A stretch of DNA of 64,000 bases from Pseudomonadales bacterium (GTDB lineage: Bacteria > Pseudomonadota > Gammaproteobacteria > Pseudomonadales > Porticoccaceae): NCBI GenBank assembly GCA_024234435.1, contig JACKOF010000001.1, positions 310,001-374,000 of the forward strand, in the 5' to 3' direction. The first letter of the stretch is position 1, and every line of letters begins with the position of its first letter. Of the stretch, positions 33,050 to 41,536 are shown piece after piece. Under the pieces are notes generated by a model that saw nothing but the letters and a program-made list of their open reading frames with translations, was not told the origin of the DNA and searched no databases. The position numbers and the translations under genes were made by a program.

Positions 33050-33388
33050 ATGAAAATGATTACTGCAATAGTGAAGCCGTTCAAACTGGATGACGTTCGT
33101 GAAGCTTTGGCTGCGATTGGTGTTCAGGGCGTAACAGTTTCAGAAGTAAAAGGCTTTGGTCGCCAGAAAGGCCACACAGAGCTTTACCGGGGTGCGGAAT
33201 ATGTTGTTGATTTCCTGCCGAAAATCAAGCTGGATTTGGCGCTGCCCGACGATCAGGTCGATGCTGCTGTTGAGGCGATAGTGAACTCGGCCAATACCGG
33301 CAAAATTGGTGATGGGAAAATCTTTATTTCTCCATTGGAACAAGTGATCCGTATTCGAACCGGTGAGACCGGTGACGAAGCCGTTTGA
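33050..33388 (+). CDS. glnK: Nitrogen regulatory protein P-II (GlnK), copy 1
   Basis: A 112-residue P-II signal protein that senses 2-oxoglutarate and ATP/ADP and blocks AmtB when nitrogen is plentiful. The T loop holds the uridylylation site Tyr51 (GHTELYRGAEY), the B loop TGKIGDGKIF. An in-frame start at 32996 was rejected because AAAAGGAG directly precedes the ATG at 33050. It is 31 bases before amtB and shares 90 of 112 residues with copy 2. Confidence 0.95.
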   Translation: MKMITAIVKPFKLDDVREALAAIGVQGVTVSEVKGFGRQKGHTELYRGAEYVVDFLPKIKLDLALPDDQVDAAVEAIVNSANTGKIGDGKIFISPLEQVIRIRTGETGDEAV

Positions 33389-33419
33389 TCCATCAAATTC
33401 TGACTGAACGAGGTTCGAA

Positions 33420-34679
33420 ATGGAAAATAGTATTTTTGAATTACAGTATGCTCTTGATACTTTCTACTTTTTGATCTGTGGTGCCCTGGTTATGTGGATG
33501 GCAGCAGGTTTTGCTATGCTGGAATCAGGTCTGGTGCGTGCAAAAAACACCACTGAAATCCTAACTAAAAACGTTGCCCTTTACGCGGTAGCTTGCACTA
33601 TGTACATGATTTGTGGCTACGCCATTATGTATGGTGGTGACGATATGACGTGGTTCCTCAGTGGGATCGTTGCTGACGGTGTTGCCGGAGCGGAAGAACC
33701 TGCTACCTATGCGCCATCTGCAGATTTCTTCTTCCAGGTAGTATTCGTTGCGACAGCTATGTCTATTGTGTCTGGTGCTGTTGCTGAGCGTATGAAATTG
33801 TGGGCATTCCTGGCTTTTGCTGTAGTCATGACAGGCTTTATTTACCCAATGGAAGGCGCTTGGACTTGGGGCGGCATACCAGTGTTTGGTATGTATACAC
33901 TGGGTGATCTTGGTTTCTCTGACTTTGCTGGTTCCGGTATCGTACATATGGCAGGTGCTGCTGCTGCTTTGGCAGGTGTTTTACTGCTAGGTGCACGTAA
34001 AGGAAAGTACACTGCTGATGGTCGAGTGAATGCAATCCCCGGCTGTAACTTGCCAATGGCTACACTCGGTATGTTCATCCTTTGGTTGGGCTGGTTTGGC
34101 TTCAATGGTGGTTCGGTATTGGCGACTGCCAGTGTAGAAAGCGCAAACAGTGTAGCGGTAGTATTTATGAATACTAATGCTGCTGCCGCTGGTGGTTTGG
34201 TTGTTGCTCTGATCGTTGCCCGCTTTATGTTTGGTAAAGCAGATTTAACAATGGCTTTGAACGGCGCCTTGGCTGGGCTGGTTGCTATTACTGCTGAGCC
34301 TTCAACACCTACGCCACTACAGGCAACGTTGTTTGGTGGTATTGGTGGAGCTCTGGTTGTATTTAGCATCGTTACTCTTGATAAGCTAAAAATTGATGAT
34401 CCCGTAGGTGCAATCTCTGTGCACGGTGTTGTTGGTTTCTTGGGTTTGATGCTGGTTCCGATCACAAATCCTCTTACTGAAGATGGTGGTTCTAGCTTCT
34501 CTGGTCAGCTGATCGGTGCTGCGACTATCTTTATCTGGGTATTTGTTGCCAGCCTGATTGTCTGGGGCTTTCTGAAAGCTGTTATTGGCATTCGTGTTAC
34601 TGAGCAGGAAGAGTACGAAGGTGTTGACCTTGCAGAATGTGGTATGGAAGCCTATCCGGAATTTACAGCCGGAAGCTGA
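33420..34679 (+). CDS. amtB: Ammonium transporter AmtB
   Basis: A 419-residue Amt/Rh channel with eleven predicted TM helices. The first segment (AGFAMLESGLVRAKN) and DFAGSGIVHMAGAAAAL, which holds the first pore His, are characteristic; the twin-His partner lies in ISVHGVVGF near residue 330. The N-terminus is not an obvious cleaved signal. It is expected to form a trimer in the inner membrane, plugged by GlnK. Confidence 0.96.
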   Translation: MENSIFELQYALDTFYFLICGALVMWMAAGFAMLESGLVRAKNTTEILTKNVALYAVACTMYMICGYAIMYGGDDMTWFLSGIVADGVAGAEEPATYAPSADFFFQVVFVATAMSIVSGAVAERMKLWAFLAFAVVMTGFIYPMEGAWTWGGIPVFGMYTLGDLGFSDFAGSGIVHMAGAAAALAGVLLLGARKGKYTADGRVNAIPGCNLPMATLGMFILWLGWFGFNGGSVLATASVESANSVAVVFMNTNAAAAGGLVVALIVARFMFGKADLTMALNGALAGLVAITAEPSTPTPLQATLFGGIGGALVVFSIVTLDKLKIDDPVGAISVHGVVGFLGLMLVPITNPLTEDGGSSFSGQLIGAATIFIWVFVASLIVWGFLKAVIGIRVTEQEEYEGVDLAECGMEAYPEFTAGS

Positions 34680-34701
34680 TTGCAATACTCAGCGCATAAA
34701 A

Positions 34702-34730
34702 ACAGAGGGCATTGGCCCTCTGTTTTTTTT
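34702..34730 (+). terminator. Terminator of the torF-glnK-amtB operon
   Basis: Arms ACAGAGGGC / GCCCTCTGT with a 4-base loop are followed by eight T, about 20 bases after the amtB stop. Confidence 0.95.
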
Positions 34731-34744
34731 GTACCTGGATAAAG

Positions 34745-34758
34745 TTGAGTTAACTCAA
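34745..34758. promoter_or_regulatory. Perfect 14-bp palindrome upstream of the second P-II gene
   Basis: TTGAGTTAACTCAA lies about 165 bases before the second glnK. A few palindromes of this length are expected by chance in 64 kb. No sigma-54 promoter with correct spacing was found here, so this gene may be regulated differently from copy 1. Confidence 0.3.
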
Positions 34759-34919
34759 TTTCAGGAAATCTGTGTGCTGGCCGAGCGTGCAATTTGGTTG
34801 CAGAGCGTGTATCTTTGGCGCCTTATACTGCTGAATGTGCCTTGTGAGGACTGCTTTGAACAGTATTTGCAAAAGAAGATTTTTAGAAAAACATACAGAA
34901 GAATACAGGACTAGGAATC

Positions 34920-35258
34920 ATGAAGCTTATTACTGCCATTATTAAGCCTTTTAAACTGGATGATGTTCGCGAAGCGTTGGGCGATATTGGGGTACAGGGT
35001 ATCACTGTTACCGAGGTAAAAGGGTTTGGTCGCCAGAAGGGGCACACTGAGTTGTATCGCGGTGCGGAGTACGTGGTTGATTTTCTCCCCAAGGTGAAGC
35101 TGGAAATTGCGGCTGATGACGATATGGTTGATAGCGTCGTGGAAACAATTATTAAAGCTGCGAACACGGGCAAGATAGGTGATGGGAAAATATTCATTTC
35201 GTCGCTGGAACAAGTGACGCGTATTCGCACCGGAGAGACCGGTAGCGAAGCCATATAG
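34920..35258 (+). CDS. Nitrogen regulatory protein P-II, copy 2
   Basis: A 112-residue P-II protein with the same T loop (Tyr51 in GHTELYRGAEY) and B loop as copy 1, differing at 22 positions, mostly between residues 59 and 83. It lies after the amtB terminator with its own 190-bp upstream region, so it is transcribed separately. It could be the GlnB-like paralogue that talks to NtrB and adenylyltransferase, but sequence alone does not distinguish GlnB from GlnK. Confidence 0.93.
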   Translation: MKLITAIIKPFKLDDVREALGDIGVQGITVTEVKGFGRQKGHTELYRGAEYVVDFLPKVKLEIAADDDMVDSVVETIIKAANTGKIGDGKIFISSLEQVTRIRTGETGSEAI

Positions 35259-35297
35259 CCTTGCCTGTAACATAACAGGGAAAATTCACTCGGATAC

Positions 35298-35316
35298 CAA
35301 AAAGCTCTGCTTTTTG
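35298..35316 (+). terminator. Weak stem-loop after the second P-II gene
   Basis: CAAAAAGC-TCT-GCTTTTTG, 8-bp arms with the T run in the 3' arm, 40 bases after the stop. GC content is low, so termination is uncertain. Confidence 0.35.
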
Positions 35317-35363
35317 CGGTTGCTGATTTGTCGTTCTGTGTGAAACGAACAAGGAGAAGTCGC

Positions 35364-35600
35364 ATGAAAACTATGACCTGTAAGCAACTTGGTGGAGCTT
35401 GTGACGAAGAGTTTCATGCAAACACTTTTGAAGAAATGGCAGGGCTAAGTAAAGCTCATGGTATGGAGATGTTTCAAAATAATGATGAAGGCCATCTCAA
35501 AGCAATGAATGAAATGCAGCAGTTAATGCAAGAACCCGGCGCGATGGAACAATGGTTCGAAAGCAAAAGGCAAGAATTCGAAGCATTACCTGAAAGCTAA
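35364..35600 (+). CDS. DUF1059 small protein
   Basis: A 78-residue soluble protein starting MKTMTCKQLGGACDEEFHAN, with the two-Cys N-terminal pattern and the following helix (FEEMAGLSKAHGMEMF) of DUF1059. No enzyme function is known for the family. The ATG at 35364 has AAGGAG seven bases upstream; the longer frame was rejected. It follows the second P-II gene and has its own terminator. Confidence 0.8.
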   Translation: MKTMTCKQLGGACDEEFHANTFEEMAGLSKAHGMEMFQNNDEGHLKAMNEMQQLMQEPGAMEQWFESKRQEFEALPES

Positions 35601-35696
35601 CCGGTTTTGAGAGTAATCGCACATAATAAGTACAACCGATTTGTGATTTGAAGTGCCCGAAAGGTTTGCGAAGATCATGTTTCGATGGTGTTAAAT

Positions 35697-35725
35697 AAAG
35701 GGGAGCGGAAGCTCCCTTTTATTTT
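35697..35725 (+). terminator. Terminator of the DUF1059 gene
   Basis: AAAGGGGAGC / GCTCCCTTTT (one G-T pair) with loop GGAA, followed by ATTTT. Confidence 0.85.
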
Positions 35726-35792
35726 GTCAGCAACAGGACCGAAGCTGGCTGTCTCTGATATCAGTATTACGCGCATATCGACAGTTAAAAGC

Positions 35793-36353
35793 TCAGTCAA
35801 GAGCGTGTTGCATCGCCTGTTTGTCATAGCAGTTGGCAATAAACTGGTGACAATTGTCGAACGAGCTTAACCAGCTTTCTTCGACAATAAGTAAATCGGG
35901 GTGAGTCTTCTTCAGTGCCTGTACAAATAAGCCATCGGTATGGTCCTGCAGCTCTGTTTGTGCATCAAATAGTGGTGTACTGCCAGCGCCGCAGCTGGGT
36001 GAGCGGGACTTGACGATGTAGGCCACCAGGTTGTTTGGCTGGGCAGCGAAGTGTTCGCTGATGCGGATGAGTTGTCTGGTTACGTCCAGTTGGGGGTTTT
36101 CAACCCCGAGGGCAGAGATTTCTCCATGTGTTTCTATTAGCCGGACAGGTGGCCGTGGAATACCGAGTCCGGCTGCAGCTTCGGGGCAGAAGGGCAGCAG
36201 ATTTAACCGGGGGGTCAACAGTTCATTGATCAATGGGTGGAACTTGTGATGGCCATCATAGCGAACATGCTCACCCAGCAGGCAGGCGCTGATGCCTACC
36301 TTTGGTTGTTGTACCTTGTCCGGGTTGAAGCCGGTGTCGGATAAATCGCTCAT
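35793..36353 (-). CDS. DUF523 family protein
   Basis: A 186-residue protein of the YbbK/DUF523 group, with the conserved start VGISACLLGEHVRYDG (about residues 19-34), FCPEAAAGLGIPRPP, and the Cys-containing KSRSPSCG motif. Conserved Cys residues suggest a thiol or metal function, but the role is unknown. It ends a minus-strand group and starts 12 bases after the SIMPL-protein stop, which suggests co-transcription. Confidence 0.85.
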   Translation of the reverse strand: MSDLSDTGFNPDKVQQPKVGISACLLGEHVRYDGHHKFHPLINELLTPRLNLLPFCPEAAAGLGIPRPPVRLIETHGEISALGVENPQLDVTRQLIRISEHFAAQPNNLVAYIVKSRSPSCGAGSTPLFDAQTELQDHTDGLFVQALKKTHPDLLIVEESWLSSFDNCHQFIANCYDKQAMQHALD

Positions 36354-36364
36354 GTTTGATACCG

Positions 36365-37099
36365 TTATTCGCTGACAATCAGGTCAAAACTGACTTGGAT
36401 GCTGTCGCTGAATACCAGTTCATCTGCAATGTAAGTGCCAGGCTGCGAACGCGACATAGCTACGGCAGCCACGCTATCTGACATTTCCGCTTTCATGCCG
36501 CCGTAAACCGGGTTTCTATGGTGATAATTGATTGTGATCACCGGGCCAAGCGCTGTGTCATAGGCTGCTGCAAGAGCCCTGGCTTTGGTTTTGGAATTTT
36601 CGATGGCCAGTTGGTGTGCCTGTGCCTGGTATTTGTCCGCTTCACTGTGGTCATAACTGATTTGGTCAATGCCTTCCAGTCGGTTTTCCAGCGCTTTGTC
36701 CATTACATCTGTCAAGTCTGATAGCTCGTATAAGGTCACTGTCAGGGTGCGTGTTGCTTCATAGCCCTTGAATTGTCGGCTGCCTGAATAGTGTTCGTAA
36801 CGGGGAGATACTCTCAGGCTGGAAGCAACAATATCCTTTTCTCTGATGCCGATTTTTTTCAGAACAGCGAGAAAATTATTCACCCGGTCATCTACGTCTT
36901 GTTTGGCAGCCTTTCCTGACTGATGGTGGGCGCGGACACTGAGATTGATCACAGCCATATTCGGTTTTACTTTTACTTCGCCAAATCCATTGGTGGATAT
37001 GGCTCGCCGCTGCAGATCATCGTGGGCAAGGGCAGGGAGCACCGACAGGTTGGCTATGAAGAAGAGGGAAGCAAAGATCAGGTGGGTAGTTTTTCGCAC
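36365..37099 (-). CDS. Exported SIMPL (DUF541) domain protein
   Basis: A 244-residue protein with a signal peptide (MRKTTHLIFASLFFIANLSV, cleavage after ALA) and a SIMPL domain: ISTNGFGEVKVKPNMAVI at its start and LAIENSKTKARALAAAYDT later. Family members form periplasmic ring-like oligomers, and some protect against oxidative stress. Function here unknown. Confidence 0.85.
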   Translation of the reverse strand: MRKTTHLIFASLFFIANLSVLPALAHDDLQRRAISTNGFGEVKVKPNMAVINLSVRAHHQSGKAAKQDVDDRVNNFLAVLKKIGIREKDIVASSLRVSPRYEHYSGSRQFKGYEATRTLTVTLYELSDLTDVMDKALENRLEGIDQISYDHSEADKYQAQAHQLAIENSKTKARALAAAYDTALGPVITINYHHRNPVYGGMKAEMSDSVAAVAMSRSQPGTYIADELVFSDSIQVSFDLIVSE

Positions 37100-37183
37100 G
37101 ATAACGCTCCATTGTTTTATTGCAGTCAGGTTAGAGTGATAGTTGTCGATAAAGTTGCTCTGGTATTGGTTGCCTGCCGGACG

Positions 37184-38095
37184 CTACTGTGATTTTTTGT
37201 TGGCCCGAGGGTGAGCGTTGTCATAAACCTTGGCGAGGTGCTGAAAATCAAGGTGAGTGTACACCTGGGTGGTGGAGATATTGGCATGACCTAAAAGTTC
37301 CTGAATGGCTCTCAGGTCGCCACTGGATTCAAGCAGATGACTTGCAAAGGAATGGCGTAGCATGTGGGGGTGAACCTTGCCATGCATGCCCTGTCGCACA
37401 CTGAGCTGTTGCAGGCGGTCCTGAATGGTGCGGGCAGAAATACGCTTTCCCCGTTTGCTGACAAACAGGGCGGTATCGTCGGCATTCACTATTTCCCTGC
37501 GGCGCTGTAGCCAGATGTTTACGGCTTCTACTGCGTGTTTGCCGACAGGCAGGCTTCGGGTCTTGTTGCCCTTTCCTGTTACGGTCATAGTCTGGCCCCG
37601 GAGATCAATATCGCCAATATTCAAGCTGATCAATTCGGCAAGTCGCAACCCTGACGAGTAGAATAACTCGATGATTGCATGATCCCGGCAGTCAATCCAG
37701 TTGCTGGCAGGCAGTGAAACGAACCGGGTAACCTGATCTACATCCAGAGTTTTGGGCAGTTTTTTCGGGCTCTTTGGCGCCTGGATACCGTTGGCAGGAT
37801 TGGCGATAGTCCAGCCATTTCTCAGGCAAAAATTGAAAAAGGTTCGCAATGACGATAACCAGCGTTGCAGGCTTCGTCCACTCAATCCGACGCGGTGTAA
37901 TTGTGCCAGTGACTGTCGTATATGGTGACTGTTGATGTCGGCAGCGTAGAGCAGGTTGTTCGACTGACACCAGACCATCAGTTTGCTCAGGTCGCGTTGA
38001 TAACTCTTAACGGTATGTGAGGAGAGTTGCCTTTCGCTGGTCAGGTGTTCAGCAAAAGCGGTACAGGCCTGAGGCAAAAGTGGTGAATGGGTCAT
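37184..38095 (-). CDS. xerC: Tyrosine recombinase XerC
   Basis: A 303-residue recombinase that resolves chromosome dimers at dif with XerD. An N-terminal SAM-like core-binding domain occupies about residues 5-95. Catalytic residues are visible: Arg in SSGLRLAELISLN, Lys in TGKGNKTR, HMLRHSFASHLL (His, Arg), ELLGHANISTTQVYTHLD (His and nucleophile Tyr). It belongs to the lptM-lysA-dapF-DUF484-xerC series. Confidence 0.95.
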   Translation of the reverse strand: MTHSPLLPQACTAFAEHLTSERQLSSHTVKSYQRDLSKLMVWCQSNNLLYAADINSHHIRQSLAQLHRVGLSGRSLQRWLSSLRTFFNFCLRNGWTIANPANGIQAPKSPKKLPKTLDVDQVTRFVSLPASNWIDCRDHAIIELFYSSGLRLAELISLNIGDIDLRGQTMTVTGKGNKTRSLPVGKHAVEAVNIWLQRRREIVNADDTALFVSKRGKRISARTIQDRLQQLSVRQGMHGKVHPHMLRHSFASHLLESSGDLRAIQELLGHANISTTQVYTHLDFQHLAKVYDNAHPRANKKSQ

Positions 38096-38174
38096 GAGAT
38101 TGGCGGTTCGCAGTTATTGTTGCGAAAACTTTTGCCGGTCTGGTACGAGTGTTCTTTTTCGGGATATGCGTTTT

Positions 38175-38867
38175 TCAAAGCATTTTCGGCATGATGCGAT
38201 TAAGAATATCAGCAATATAGGTAAGAAACAGAGTGCCCATACTGCTGCGATAGTACTGCGGATCACTGTGGCCGATGGCCAGGATGCCAAAAGTAGTGCC
38301 ATGACTTAAAGGTACGGCGGCAACGGAGCCAATCTGAAAGGCATTTTCGCCAAACAGGAAGGCCATTTCTTCCTGGCGGATAATGCCGCAGATAGCGCGG
38401 TTGGTCCGCAACAGGGCGCCAATCTGGTTCTGGGCCTGATCGAGTCCCACAACCTTGGCGGTACTTTGGGGTATTTCGTGTTTGTCGCCCAGCAGTAACA
38501 GGGAATAATTTTCTATCTGGTAGTCCGTACCCAAGCTGTCATAAAGTGTCTCTACTACGCTGTTTAAATCCTGTGCTTCCAGCAGGCGCAGAACCAGTCG
38601 TTTGGTTTTTTCGAACAGTTTGTCGTTGGCCCGCGCTGACTCCAGCATATTGCCGAGCCGGGAGCGCATTTCAAGATTGCGTTCCCGTAACACGGAAACT
38701 TGACGTTCAATCAGGGATACCGCTTCGCCGGATTCATGGGGCAGGCGAATATTTTCGAGCAGATCCGGGTGGTCTTCAAAAAACCCCGGGTTTTCCTGGA
38801 GGTAAGTGAGAATTTGTGCTTCTTGTAACTCCGCGGCACTGATGATGGTTTTTTTATCTTTGCTCAT
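38175..38867 (-). CDS. DUF484 (GAF-like) protein
   Basis: A 230-residue cytoplasmic protein of the DUF484 family that regularly lies between dapF and xerC. A helical N-terminus (LQENPGFFEDHPDLLENIRL) is followed by a coiled coil and a GAF-like domain. Its start ATG overlaps the dapF stop as ATGA, so it is translationally coupled; the longer frame to 38939 was rejected for that reason. Function unknown. Confidence 0.9.
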   Translation of the reverse strand: MSKDKKTIISAAELQEAQILTYLQENPGFFEDHPDLLENIRLPHESGEAVSLIERQVSVLRERNLEMRSRLGNMLESARANDKLFEKTKRLVLRLLEAQDLNSVVETLYDSLGTDYQIENYSLLLLGDKHEIPQSTAKVVGLDQAQNQIGALLRTNRAICGIIRQEEMAFLFGENAFQIGSVAAVPLSHGTTFGILAIGHSDPQYYRSSMGTLFLTYIADILNRIMPKML

Positions 38868-39694
38868 ATTCTTATTCGCCCATGAAAAACCGTGGTTGCT
38901 GGCCCGGTCATAATGACAGCTTCGCCCTCTCCGGGCCAATGAATATCCAGGCTCCCTCCTTGAAGGTTTACCGTCACTGTAGAGTCTAGCAGGTCTTGCA
39001 GCCTGCCCGCTACCACCGCTGCACAGGCACCGGTACCGCAGGCAAGGGTTTCTCCGGCGCCGCGCTCGAATACACGCAGGTTGATTTTGTTGCGACTGAC
39101 AACCTCCATAAAGCTGACGTTCACCTTGTTGGGAAAGCGGGGGTGGTGTTCGATAGCGGGGCCAAGGGTTTCTACCTTCGCTGTGTCAGCCCTGTCTACC
39201 AGGAGGATGGCGTGCGGATTGCCCATTGAAACGGCGCTGATAGATAAAAGCTGGCCGTTGACCTCCAGTGGGTAGGTGATGGCCTGCTGATCGGCAACAA
39301 ACGGAATAGCGGGAGGTGCCAGTACGGGTATTCCCATGTTCACTTCGACGCGACCACTTTGCTGCGTTTTGAGCTCAATCATGCCGGTGTTGGTTTCCAC
39401 ACGGATGATTTTCTTGCCGCACATACGGCGATCACGAACGTATTTTGCAAAACAGCGGGCACCGTTGCCGCACTGTTCAACTTCATTGCCATCCTGATTG
39501 AAGATGCGGTAACGGAAGTCGATATCAGGTTGTGTGGGTGGCTCTACGACCAGAACCTGGTCACAACCGATACCAAAACGCCGGTCTGCCAGGCGGCGGG
39601 CCAGCTCGGGTGTCATAGTGATATCCTGTGTCACCGCGTCAATGACAACAAAATCGTTACCCAGGCCATGCATTTTGGTAAAGCGCAATAACAT
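38864..39694 (-). CDS. dapF: Diaminopimelate epimerase
   Basis: A 276-residue cofactor-free racemase converting LL- to meso-diaminopimelate for lysine and peptidoglycan. It begins MLLRFTKMHGLGNDFVVID, with catalytic Cys residues in QCGNGARCF and ACGTGACAA. The start at 39694 was chosen to match the family; it is one base downstream of the lysA stop. The frame extends further upstream without family resemblance. Confidence 0.96.
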   Translation of the reverse strand: MLLRFTKMHGLGNDFVVIDAVTQDITMTPELARRLADRRFGIGCDQVLVVEPPTQPDIDFRYRIFNQDGNEVEQCGNGARCFAKYVRDRRMCGKKIIRVETNTGMIELKTQQSGRVEVNMGIPVLAPPAIPFVADQQAITYPLEVNGQLLSISAVSMGNPHAILLVDRADTAKVETLGPAIEHHPRFPNKVNVSFMEVVSRNKINLRVFERGAGETLACGTGACAAVVAGRLQDLLDSTVTVNLQGGSLDIHWPGEGEAVIMTGPATTVFHGRIRI

Positions 39695-39695
39695 G

Positions 39696-40970
39696 TCAGC
39701 TTTTTCCCGCTGTGGGTGTTGGCGCGTCCGGCAGAACAGATTCACCTTGCATCAAGTCCGCAACGGTTTCCCGCTGGCGCACGCAGTGCATTTGTGTTCC
39801 GTCTACTATGATTTCTGCGGCCCTCCCGCGGCTATTGTAATTTGAGCTCATGGTGAAACCGTAAGCGCCGGAGGAACCAACACAAAGCAGGTCACCTGCG
39901 GCAAGGGTTAGATGACGATCCTTGCCGAGAAAATCACCTGTTTCGCAAACTGGCCCAACGATATCCCAACAACGGATCTCTCCTTTTTGGGGTGCAACCG
40001 GATCGATATTCAGCCAGGCCTGATATAAAGCCGGCCGGATCATGTCGTTCATGGCGGCATCAACGATGGCGAAGTTTTTTTCTTCACCGGTTTTCAGATA
40101 ATCAACGCGTGTTAGCAAGACGCCGGCATTTGCGGCAATGGAGCGGCCGGGCTCCAGAATCAATGTCAGCTTTCGATTGACAAGGCGTTGTTTGATTTTA
40201 CCGATATAGTCAGCGGGGTGAGGTGCCTGTTCATCTTTGTAGCGCACACCAAGGCCGCCGCCCAAATCGATATGACGGAGCTGTATGCCTTCACTGGCCA
40301 GCTCGTCAATTAGTACCAGAACCCTGTCCAGAGCATCCAGAAATGGCGACGTATCAATCAGTTGGGAACCGATATGGCAGTCTACACCGACAATGTTTAC
40401 GTGGTTGAGCTGGCTGGCTTGCCTATACACTTCTGGTGCACTGAGGATATCGATCCCGAATTTGTTTTCTCGCAAACCTGTCGATATATAGGGGTGCGTG
40501 TTGGCATCCACATCGGGATTGACGCGAAGAGATATGTTAGCCACTTTGCCTGCTTGCCTGGCGACCTGATTGAGCGTCTCAAGCTCTGGCTCCGATTCAA
40601 CGTTGAAGCAGTGAATGCCTACTTCCAGTGCGCGGGCCATTTCTGCGGGTTGTTTGCCAACGCCGGAAAAAACGATCTTCGCAGGGTCGCCGCCAGCGGC
40701 CAATACACGCTCCAGTTCGCCAATGGAAACGATATCGAAACCGGCGCCAAGTCGTGCAAGAATATTGAGGACACCCAGGTTTGAGTTGGCTTTAACGGCG
40801 TAGCAGATCAGGTGAGGATAGTCGTCCAGGGCCTGCTCATAGGCGAGGTAATGCTCAGTTAGCGCTGCGCGACTGTAGATATAAGTAGGTGTGCCGAAGC
40901 GTGCTGCAACAGCGGTTAAGGGTACACCTTCGGCGAAAAGCTCGCCGCTGTGATAGTTAAAATGTGTCAT
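39696..40970 (-). CDS. lysA: Diaminopimelate decarboxylase
   Basis: A 424-residue PLP enzyme (fold III) that decarboxylates meso-diaminopimelate to lysine. The PLP lysine is in CYAVKANSN (near residue 60), the phosphate-binding His/Gly region is VDCHIGSQL and LGGGLGVRY, and the second active-site part is AGDLLCVGSSGAYGFTMSSNYNSR. It starts 19 bases after the lptM stop. Confidence 0.96.
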   Translation of the reverse strand: MTHFNYHSGELFAEGVPLTAVAARFGTPTYIYSRAALTEHYLAYEQALDDYPHLICYAVKANSNLGVLNILARLGAGFDIVSIGELERVLAAGGDPAKIVFSGVGKQPAEMARALEVGIHCFNVESEPELETLNQVARQAGKVANISLRVNPDVDANTHPYISTGLRENKFGIDILSAPEVYRQASQLNHVNIVGVDCHIGSQLIDTSPFLDALDRVLVLIDELASEGIQLRHIDLGGGLGVRYKDEQAPHPADYIGKIKQRLVNRKLTLILEPGRSIAANAGVLLTRVDYLKTGEEKNFAIVDAAMNDMIRPALYQAWLNIDPVAPQKGEIRCWDIVGPVCETGDFLGKDRHLTLAAGDLLCVGSSGAYGFTMSSNYNSRGRAAEIIVDGTQMHCVRQRETVADLMQGESVLPDAPTPTAGKS

Positions 40971-40989
40971 GGCTTGTAAGGGGTATCAA

Positions 40990-41133
40990 TCAGCTCGTTT
41001 TTTCAGAAGCAGGTTGCCCGGTTTGTTCTACCGGCTCCTCTTGGGGGAGATACAGAGGCCCCTTATTGCCACAGCCGCTAATTGATAAGGTGGAGCTGAC
41101 AATCAGCAGCAGAAAAACCATTGTTAGTCGCAT
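40990..41133 (-). CDS. lptM: LptM (YifL/LppL) small lipoprotein
   Basis: A 47-residue lipoprotein read directly from the minus strand. It starts MRLTMVFLLLIVSSTLSISG, with lipobox ISGC and modified Cys21, then the family signature CGNKGPLYLP and a short acidic tail. In E. coli, LptM helps the LptD/LptE lipopolysaccharide translocon mature. Its place directly before lysA and divergent from cyaY is the usual one. An AGGT lies just before the start. Confidence 0.92.
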   Translation of the reverse strand: MRLTMVFLLLIVSSTLSISGCGNKGPLYLPQEEPVEQTGQPASEKTS

Positions 41134-41206
41134 TGAAAACCTGCATTTTTGAATTCAAGAAATTGACCGAGAGTATATACTTGCGTACCTCATTGGAGAA
41201 CCCTGA

Positions 41207-41536
41207 ATGAACGAAAGTGAATTTAATCAGCGAGGCGATGAGCTGATGCTGGCGGTAGAAGAAGCGATTGATGCATGCGGTGTGGATATCGATTACGAAA
41301 CCAGCGCAGGTGTGATGACGCTAACAATGGAGGCTGATGGTTCAAAGGTGATTATTTCCCGTCAGCCAGCCATGCTGCAAATCTGGCTCGCGGCTAAGTC
41401 CGGTGGTTATCATTTCGCCTTACAAAACGGAGTTTGGGTCTGTACTACTACCGCAGAAACATTCAGAGATTTGTTGAGTCGGGTCTGCACAGAGCAGGCC
41501 GGAGAGTTTGTTGCACTGGATTTTGACGATGAATAA
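41207..41536 (+). CDS. cyaY: Iron-sulfur cluster assembly protein CyaY (frataxin)
   Basis: A 109-residue bacterial frataxin that binds iron and tunes IscS-driven Fe-S assembly. The acidic first helix (FNQRGDELMLAVEEAIDACG) and the conserved IWLAAKSGGYHF segment are present. It ends FDDE, with its stop overlapping the next gene's start. Confidence 0.93.
   Translation: MNESEFNQRGDELMLAVEEAIDACGVDIDYETSAGVMTLTMEADGSKVIISRQPAMLQIWLAAKSGGYHFALQNGVWVCTTTAETFRDLLSRVCTEQAGEFVALDFDDE

Noticed and set aside
34780..34850. Possible sigma-54 promoters upstream of the second P-II gene (TGGCCGAGCGTGC, TGGCGCCTTATACTGC)
   Set aside because: The GG-to-GC spacing is two bases short in the first and one base long in the second, and sigma-54 does not tolerate such changes.
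34585..34914. 109-codon plus-strand frame crossing the amtB end and terminator
   Set aside because: It overlaps amtB in another frame and runs through a strong terminator.
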